Shown: one piece after another, positions 58,535 to 64,000 of the stretch | How the letters are laid out: the number at the start of each line of letters is the position of its first letter | Numbering within the stretch: the stretch's first letter is position 1 | NCBI RefSeq assembly: GCF_004362515.1 | Contig: NZ_SNXU01000001.1 | Span: 3,286,001 to 3,350,000 of the forward strand | Origin: Actinokineospora alba | GTDB taxonomy: Bacteria > Actinomycetota > Actinomycetes > Mycobacteriales > Pseudonocardiaceae | Reading direction: 5' to 3' | Length of the DNA stretch: 64,000 nucleotides | The notes under the pieces: model-generated | Told to the model about the DNA's origin: nothing | Databases searched by the model: none | The model's input: only the letters and a program-made list of their open reading frames with translations | Made by a program: the position numbers and the translations under genes

Positions 58535-59251
58535 ATGGAACAGTCGGTCCGGACCAATTGGGAAAGTTTCTGGCACGATCTTCCGCGGGAGAAGGGTCTG
58601 CCGGTCTGGGACAGCGACGGCGCCATCACCGCGACGGCACAGCTGTCGCTCTTCCAACACCATTTCGCCGAGGGACTTCCCGTCCTCGACATCGGGTGCG
58701 GCAACGGGACGCAGACGGCCGCGCTGGCGGCCACGTTCCCCCGGGTGCTGGGCATGGACTTCGCCCCCGCGGCGATCGAGCACGCACGGTCGCTGCAGGC
58801 CGACAGCCCCGCCGAGTTCCGGGAGTTCGACCTCGGTGACACCGCCCGCGCGGCGGAGCTGCACGAGGAACTGGGCGATGCGAACGTCTACATGCGAGGC
58901 GTGCTCCACCAGATGCCCGACGAGATCCGCGCCGACGCGGTCGCCTCACTCTCGACCCTGCTGGGCGGCTCCGGCCACCTCTTCGCCGCCGAACTCGCGC
59001 CGTCGGCCGCGCAGACCATCCAGTCGGCGCTCGGCCAGGCCGCCGACGCCGTGCCGAAGCTGCAGCGGGTCTTCCGCTACGGCCTGACCCCCGCGTCCTG
59101 GCAGGACGGAAAGTTCGAGGCACTCCTCGACGACGCGGGCATCGACGTCGTCGACTCCGGCACGATCACCCTGCACGGCACCGACACCCTGCCCAGCGGC
59201 GCCCAGTTGGACCTGCCGATGAACTACGTGGTCGCCCGCAACCAGCGCTGA
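58535..59251 (+). CDS. SAM-dependent methyltransferase
   Basis: A 238-residue class I methyltransferase; ATG 58535 has GGCGGAGG 7 bp upstream. Motif I is LPVLDIGCGNGTQTAALA, followed by GMDFAPAAIEHAR and VYMRGVLHQMPDEIRAD. No substrate can be inferred. It precedes the phosphopantetheinyl transferase by 86 bp. Confidence 0.85.
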   Translation: MEQSVRTNWESFWHDLPREKGLPVWDSDGAITATAQLSLFQHHFAEGLPVLDIGCGNGTQTAALAATFPRVLGMDFAPAAIEHARSLQADSPAEFREFDLGDTARAAELHEELGDANVYMRGVLHQMPDEIRADAVASLSTLLGGSGHLFAAELAPSAAQTIQSALGQAADAVPKLQRVFRYGLTPASWQDGKFEALLDDAGIDVVDSGTITLHGTDTLPSGAQLDLPMNYVVARNQR

Positions 59252-59337
59252 GGACGCGGGAGCCGCCCGTGCCGTCCCACTCGGCGCGGTTCCCGTGATT
59301 CCGTGCCAACGCACGCCCCCGCCGGATAGGGTCGAGC

Positions 59338-60000
59338 GTGATGATCGAGCGCATCCTGCCCGCCGCCGTGATCGCGGTCGAGGCCTATGACGACCCGCCG
59401 GACGCGGTCCTGTTCCCGGAGGAGGAACAGGTGATCGCCAAGTCCGTGGAGAAGCGGCGGCGCGAGTTCACCACCGCTCGGCACTGCGCCCGGCTGGCGC
59501 TCGCCCGACTGGGCCTGCCGCCCGCGCCCATCCTGCCCGGCGAGCGCGGCGCCCCCGGCTGGCCGGACGGCGTCGTCGGCAGCATGACCCACTGCGCGGG
59601 CTACCGGGCCGCGGTGCTCGCCCGCGACACCGACATCGTGACCGTCGGCATCGACGCCGAACCCCACCAGCCGCTGCCCGACGGCGTCGAGAAGGTGGTG
59701 ACCCGGCCCGAGGAGCGCGTGCACCTGGCCGAGTTGGCCGCCGCCGACCCCGCGGTGCACTGGGACAAGCTGCTGTTCGCGGCGAAGGAAAGCGTCTACA
59801 AGGCGTGGTTCCCGCTGACCCACAAATGGCTCGGCTTCGACGACGCGCGGATCACCATCGGCCCGGCGGGCACGTTCGAGGCCGAGCTCATGGTGCCCGG
59901 CCCGGTCATCGAGAGCGGAACGCTAGCGGGCTTCTCGGGCCGCTGGCTTGTCGACCGGGGTCTCGTCGTCACCGCCATCAGCCTCCCCGTCGGGAACTGA
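59338..60000 (+). CDS. 4'-phosphopantetheinyl transferase (Sfp/EntD/PptT type)
   Basis: A 220-residue PPTase: RRREFTTARHCARLALARL, GSMTHCAGYRAAVLAR, Mg-binding VGIDAEPHQPLP, and catalytic FAAKESVYKAWFP with the WLGFDDARI tail. It activates carrier proteins of PKS, NRPS or the mycolic-type FAS I system. GTG 59338 or ATG 59341. Its 3' end overlaps the convergent YibE/F gene by 78 bp. It could serve the fatty acyl-AMP ligase pathway at 16.4 kb (inference). Confidence 0.93.
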   Translation: MMIERILPAAVIAVEAYDDPPDAVLFPEEEQVIAKSVEKRRREFTTARHCARLALARLGLPPAPILPGERGAPGWPDGVVGSMTHCAGYRAAVLARDTDIVTVGIDAEPHQPLPDGVEKVVTRPEERVHLAELAAADPAVHWDKLLFAAKESVYKAWFPLTHKWLGFDDARITIGPAGTFEAELMVPGPVIESGTLAGFSGRWLVDRGLVVTAISLPVGN

Positions 60001-61212
60001 GAACTCGCTGTCGGGAAGGGGCGACTCGCTTGCCGGGAGGGGCGACTCGCGTGGGGGGCGGGAGCCGACGGCCAGGGCGGCGAGCGCGGTGGTGAGCGGG
60101 ACGGCGGCGACGATGCCGAGGCTGCCCGCGAGCGCGCGGATGACCTCTTCGGCGACGGGGGCGGTCGAGAGCACGTGGTCGCCGGGAAGTCCCTTGGCGG
60201 CGAACAGGATCAGCAGCGGCAGCGCCGCGCCCGCGTAGGCCAGGACAAGGGTGTTCACCGTGGACGCGACATGCGCCCGGCCGACCCGCAGGCCTGCCGC
60301 GAACAGCTTGGCGCGCGACGCGGTCGGGTCGGCGGCGGACAGCTCCCACACGACCGCGGCCTGAGTGACGGTCACGTCGTCGAGGACGCCGAGCGCGCCG
60401 ATCACCAGCCCGGCCAGCAGCAGTCCCTGCAGGTCCACATCGGCCAGGTATCCGCTGAGGAATCCCACGTTGTCGCTGCCCAGCCCGGTGATCCCGGCCA
60501 GGCTCAGCGACCAGAACCCGATCAGCCCGGTCAGCGCCAGGCTGGCCACCGTCCCCACGGCGGACACGGCCGTTCGCGCGTTGATCCCGTGCGTCATGAA
60601 CAGCGCGACGACCATGATCACCGTGCCGCCGCTCACGGCGACGATCAGCGGGTTCGCGCCCTGCATGATCGCGGGCAGGACGAACTCGGTCAGCCCCAGC
60701 AGGCACACCGCGAGCGCGCCCAGCGCGGCGAGACCCCGCCACCGTGACAGCGCCATGACCGCCAGCGCGAACACGACGCCGAGCAGCAGCAACGGCATCG
60801 TGCGGTTCCGGTCGACCACCTCGTAGCGCTCGAACACCGTCGGCCGCTCCGGCCGGTGCACCATCATCACCGGGTCGCCGGCCGACACCTTGACCCCGCT
60901 CGCCGTCGACACCAGCGCCTCGACGGTCGTCCCGGCGCCGGGCCCATCGTCGACGGCGACGTGCGCGATGTCGCAGTCGGTCGGGGCCATCGGGCAGGGC
61001 GCCTGCGCGGTGATCGTGCCCGACGCCCGGGCCTGCTGGATCGACTGCTGGACAACGCCGCCGCCGTCGGGCCACAGCGAGATCACCATCGCGGTCGCGA
61101 TCGTGAGCAGCGGCAACAGGATGCCCGCGACGACCAGCCGCACGCGGCGGGCGACGCGGTCGTCGGAATCGACCGCGGACGTGTCGCCGTGGCCATGGCC
61201 GTGCTGGGTCAT
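59923..61212 (-). CDS. YibE/F-family membrane protein with repeat-derived C-terminus
   Basis: A 429-residue multi-pass protein: one N-terminal helix (LVVAGILLPLLTIATAMVISL), a large extracytoplasmic segment with CPMAPTDCDIAHV, then about seven helices (VFALAVMALS, LGALAVCLLGLTEFVLPAIM, VSGGTVIMVVALFMTHGI, and others, with GVLDDVTVTQAAVV). YibE/F function is unknown; Gram-positive members are linked to a putative transporter. The C-terminal ~45 residues (RESPLPASESPLPDSEF) derive from repeat element C. The start ATG 61212 follows MTQHGHGHG. Confidence 0.85.
   Translation of the reverse strand: MTQHGHGHGDTSAVDSDDRVARRVRLVVAGILLPLLTIATAMVISLWPDGGGVVQQSIQQARASGTITAQAPCPMAPTDCDIAHVAVDDGPGAGTTVEALVSTASGVKVSAGDPVMMVHRPERPTVFERYEVVDRNRTMPLLLLGVVFALAVMALSRWRGLAALGALAVCLLGLTEFVLPAIMQGANPLIVAVSGGTVIMVVALFMTHGINARTAVSAVGTVASLALTGLIGFWSLSLAGITGLGSDNVGFLSGYLADVDLQGLLLAGLVIGALGVLDDVTVTQAAVVWELSAADPTASRAKLFAAGLRVGRAHVASTVNTLVLAYAGAALPLLILFAAKGLPGDHVLSTAPVAEEVIRALAGSLGIVAAVPLTTALAALAVGSRPPRESPLPASESPLPDSEFSVPDGEADGGDDETPVDKPAAREAR
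60001..60050. repeat. Half copy of element C inside YibE/F coding sequence
   Basis: This 50-nt segment starts on the base after the PPTase stop and matches the right arm of the palindrome at 45234-45283 with about 42 of 50 identical. It lacks the complementary arm. On the minus strand it is translated as part of the YibE/F C-terminus. Confidence 0.85.
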
Positions 61213-61474
61213 GGGCGCATCAGAACACAGCGCGCACACCCCCGGAACCGGGTCGTCGGGCACGGCCAGCGGGAACGTTTCGGACCAATACTCGGAACAG
61301 TCCGTCGAATCGGCCGCTGATCTCCCGGATCAAGGTCCCCACCTGTGCGATTGCCGCCGGTTCATTCACGGAACATCGCACCGCGCCGGTGGACCCATTG
61401 CCCGTGGTGAATACCCGAATACGTTCCTGACTCGGAACACCCTGCATTCCACCACGCGAGGAAGGCCGGAAACG

Positions 61475-63988
61475 GTGAACGATAAACGAAAGCACTGGCG
61501 CAGAGCTGGTGTGGCGATCGGCGGTGCGGCCCTGTTGGGTCTGTCCGCGGTCGCGGCAGTAGCCGCCCAACCTGTCGCACAATCCGCGCAAACCCCTGTC
61601 GCGGCAGCCAATGCCGTTCCGCAGGTCGCCCAGGCGGGCGCCACCGAGCGCGCCGAACGTCACTCCGTCGCGGGTCCGAGCACGGCGTCGCGGCAGTTCT
61701 GCCAGGACGGCGCCGCGTGGGTCCGCCCGCACTTCGCCGGGTTGACCCTCAAGGGTGCCGACACGGTGACCGTCCGCGCGTCGGCCGGCGAGAGCTACAC
61801 GCTCACGGCAACCCACGGCACCGGGCGGTCGCTGTCCACGAAGTCCTTCCGCGGCAACTGTGTCACCGTCGACGCCGCCCTGTCGTCGCCGGAAAGCCGG
61901 TTCGCCGTCGACTCCCTGCAGTCGGGCACCGCGTCGGCCGACGTCGTCGTCGCGGGCGCCGGTGACATCTGTGGCTCCAACTGCACGCAGACCGCGGACG
62001 TGGTCAAGACGATCAACCCGGCCGCGGTGTTCACCTCGGGTGACAACGCCTACGAGAACGGTTCGCTGAGCGACTACCGCACCAGGTACGACCCGGCGTG
62101 GGGCCAGTTCAACAACATCATCCACCCGACCCCGGGCAACCACGAGTATCAGACCAGCGGTGCCACCGGGTATTTCGACTACTTCAACGGCTCCGGCAAC
62201 GCCGACGGGAAGGCGGGCCCGCGCGGAAAGGGTTACTACAGCTGGGATGTCGGCGACTGGCACTTCGTCGCCCTCAACACCGGCAGCAGCAGCGCCGTCC
62301 CGGTCGCCGCCGGTTCGGAGCAGGAGCGGTGGCTGCGCGCGGACCTCGCGGCGAGCACCAAGCCGTGCACGGCCGCCTACTGGCACCACCCGCTGTTCAC
62401 CCGGGGCTCGCACAGCAACAGCACGTTCGTGAAGCCGCTGTGGGACGCCCTCTACGAGCACAAGGCCGACCTGATCCTGGTCGGCCACGACCATAACTAC
62501 CAGCGGTACGCGCCGCAGCGTCCCGATGGCACCGCCGACGCGACCAACGGCATCCGCCAGGTCCTGGTCGGCACCGGCGGCCGCGCGTTCTACTCGTTCA
62601 CCAAGGCCCAGGCCAACGTGCAGGCCGAGAACGACGACACGTACGGCGTGCTGAAGCTGGGCCTGTCGTCGACCGGCTACCGAGGCGACTTCGTCCCGGT
62701 CTCGGGTCGCACCTTCACCGACACCTTCACGGGCTCCTGCAAGGCCAAGGGAAACACGACGACCCCGAGCTACGCCCTCTCGGCCACCCCGAGCGCGGTC
62801 AGCGTCGTCCAGGGTGCGTCGGCGAGCACCAAGGTCACGGTCACCAGCTCCGGCGGATTCAACGCCGCGACCAACCTGACGGTCTCCGGGCTGCCCAGCG
62901 GTGTCACGGCGAGCGTGTCGCCGACCTCGGTCACCCCGCCCGCCAACGGCGCCGCGGAGGCGACGGTGACGCTCAACGCGAGCAGCACCGCCGCGACCGG
63001 GACCGCCAACGTCACGGTCACCGGCACCTCGGGGACACTGACGAAGAGCACCACCGTGGCGCTCACGGTGAACCCGGCCGGTGGCGGCGGAACCTGCTCC
63101 GGCACCAACGGAACCGATGTGGCGATCCCGGACAACACCACGGTCGAGTCCTCGATCACCATCTCGGGCTGCGCGGGCAACGCCTCGGCGACGTCGAAGG
63201 CCGAGGTGCACATCAAGCACACCTACATCGGTGACCTGGTCGTGAGCCTGGTCGCGCCGGACGGCACCGCTTCGGTGCTGCACAACAAGACCGGCTCCGG
63301 CACCGACAACATCGATCAGGTCTACACCGTGAACCTTTCCGGCGAGGTCGCGAACGGCACGTGGAAGCTGCGCGTGCAGGATGTGGCGTCGCAGGACGTG
63401 GGCACGATCGACACCTGGTCGCTGAACCTCGGTGGCGGCACCTCCGACCCCGGTGACGTCTTCTTCGACGACTTCGAGTCGGACAAGGGCTGGCAGACCA
63501 ACGCCTCCGCGACCGACAACGCCACGACGGGCAAGTGGGAGCGCGGTGACCCGGAGGCGACCACCGAGAACGGCGACAAGCAGCTGGGCACCACGACCAG
63601 CGGGGTCAACAACCTGGTGACCGGCAGGCTCGCCGGGTCGGGCGCCGGATCACATGACGTCGACGCCGGCCGCACGTCGATCACGTCGCCCGCGATCACG
63701 CTGCCCAGCGGCACCCTGGGCCTGACCCTGCGCTGGAGCGTCGGGTTCGGCACCAACGCCGCCGCCGCGGACTACTTCAAGATCACGGTGGTCGGGTCGA
63801 CCAGCAAGGTCGTGCTCGACCAGCGCGGAAACGGCGCGCACATCAACGGCTCATGGCGGACGCTCACCGCCGACCTGTCGGAGTTCGCGGGTCAGAGCGT
63901 GCGCATCCTCATCGAAGCCGAGGACGACACGGCCACCCCGAGCCTGGTCGAGGCTCAGGTGGACGACGTCAAGATCACCCGGGCGTAG
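61475..63988 (+). CDS. Secreted metallophosphoesterase with Ig-like and P domains
   Basis: An 837-residue exported enzyme. Signal peptide about 1-31; a Cys-containing N-terminal region to about 155; then a calcineurin-type phosphoesterase with metal ligands Asp164 (GAGD), Asp190/Asn191 (SGDNAY), Asn222/His223 (PGNHEY), His304/His305 (YWHHPLF), and His338/His340 (GHDHNYQRY). An Ig-like domain (about 432-525), a P domain of the HTYIGDL type (about 530-645) and a C-terminal MAM/discoidin-like beta domain (about 655-837, DDFESDKGW) follow. The GTG 61475 follows GAGGAAGGCC. Probably a purple-acid-phosphatase-like phosphate-scavenging enzyme. Confidence 0.92.
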   Translation: MNDKRKHWRRAGVAIGGAALLGLSAVAAVAAQPVAQSAQTPVAAANAVPQVAQAGATERAERHSVAGPSTASRQFCQDGAAWVRPHFAGLTLKGADTVTVRASAGESYTLTATHGTGRSLSTKSFRGNCVTVDAALSSPESRFAVDSLQSGTASADVVVAGAGDICGSNCTQTADVVKTINPAAVFTSGDNAYENGSLSDYRTRYDPAWGQFNNIIHPTPGNHEYQTSGATGYFDYFNGSGNADGKAGPRGKGYYSWDVGDWHFVALNTGSSSAVPVAAGSEQERWLRADLAASTKPCTAAYWHHPLFTRGSHSNSTFVKPLWDALYEHKADLILVGHDHNYQRYAPQRPDGTADATNGIRQVLVGTGGRAFYSFTKAQANVQAENDDTYGVLKLGLSSTGYRGDFVPVSGRTFTDTFTGSCKAKGNTTTPSYALSATPSAVSVVQGASASTKVTVTSSGGFNAATNLTVSGLPSGVTASVSPTSVTPPANGAAEATVTLNASSTAATGTANVTVTGTSGTLTKSTTVALTVNPAGGGGTCSGTNGTDVAIPDNTTVESSITISGCAGNASATSKAEVHIKHTYIGDLVVSLVAPDGTASVLHNKTGSGTDNIDQVYTVNLSGEVANGTWKLRVQDVASQDVGTIDTWSLNLGGGTSDPGDVFFDDFESDKGWQTNASATDNATTGKWERGDPEATTENGDKQLGTTTSGVNNLVTGRLAGSGAGSHDVDAGRTSITSPAITLPSGTLGLTLRWSVGFGTNAAAADYFKITVVGSTSKVVLDQRGNGAHINGSWRTLTADLSEFAGQSVRILIEAEDDTATPSLVEAQVDDVKITRA

Positions 63989-64000
63989 GGCGGGCAGCAG

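Noticed and set aside
1..64000. tRNA, rRNA, transposase or prophage genes
   Set aside because: No cloverleaf with conserved arms, rRNA segment, DDE transposase motifs or phage structural genes were recognised by eye; this is not a substitute for a covariance scan.

Overview
The window is GC-rich (roughly 70%) chromosomal DNA with strong third-position GC bias, many GTG starts and frequent 1-20 bp start/stop overlaps. The content fits a filamentous actinomycete, most likely of the Pseudonocardiales (Saccharothrix, Lentzea, Actinokineospora or Allokutzneria type; this placement is inference): LAL-type LuxR regulators, a type VII (ESX)-like substrate, a class E sortase, DUF6230/DUF6114 genes and an actinobacterial LexA box. 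I see no rRNA, tRNA, CRISPR array, transposase or phage module.

Layout. 1-5.2 kb: the N-terminal part of a secreted subtilisin, a large LuxR ATPase regulator, a hairpin element beside a truncated DUF2867 gene, and a TetR/DUF2867 pair. 5.3-8.7 kb: a two-gene ESX-like substrate locus, then a Tat-exported intradiol dioxygenase with a carbohydrate-binding tail and its AraC neighbour. 8.8-15 kb: a sigma factor overlapping a degenerate GGDEF/EAL protein, a glyoxalase remnant and a second LuxR ATPase. 15-20.9 kb: an M23 peptidase with a long leader, a fatty acyl-AMP ligase, a MarR/MFS efflux pair and a hotdog thioesterase. 21-28.4 kb: an SGNH hydrolase, a two-component system, a small membrane protein, an exported class V aminotransferase, and a beta-propeller/DUF305 pair. 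28.5-33.7 kb: an NlpC/P60-FnIII protein divergent from a MarR gene, a palindromic element, an AGPS-like FAD oxidase and a winged-helix HTH_42 protein.

33.7-38.7 kb is the most distinctive block. A six-gene operon holds three DUF6230 proteins, two DUF6114 membrane proteins and one unrecognised secreted protein, divergent from a type I signal peptidase. 38.8-40.4 kb carries a TsaC/Sua5-family gene, a perfect LexA (SOS) box in front of a 94-aa orphan, and a DinB/maleylpyruvate-isomerase-like gene. 40.4-49.7 kb holds two further subtilisins with P domains, two convergent gene pairs, a flavin monooxygenase, a glycosyltransferase, Idi and a phosphotransferase. 50-55 kb is a five-gene gamma-glutamyl-amine catabolic operon with its own GntR/FadR regulator. 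55-64 kb holds a repeat-rich class E sortase, an SDR, a methyltransferase, a phosphopantetheinyl transferase, a YibE/F protein, and a secreted metallophosphoesterase that also carries a P domain.

Taken together, much of the window concerns the cell surface and secreted proteins: three subtilisins, M23 and NlpC/P60 wall hydrolases, SGNH hydrolase, phosphoesterase, beta-propeller, sortase, signal peptidase and the DUF6230/6114 cluster. At least four unrelated palindromic structures are shared or conspicuous: a 50-nt extragenic repeat half present at two sites, two other long hairpins, and an 11-bp operator core shared by two MarR promoters.
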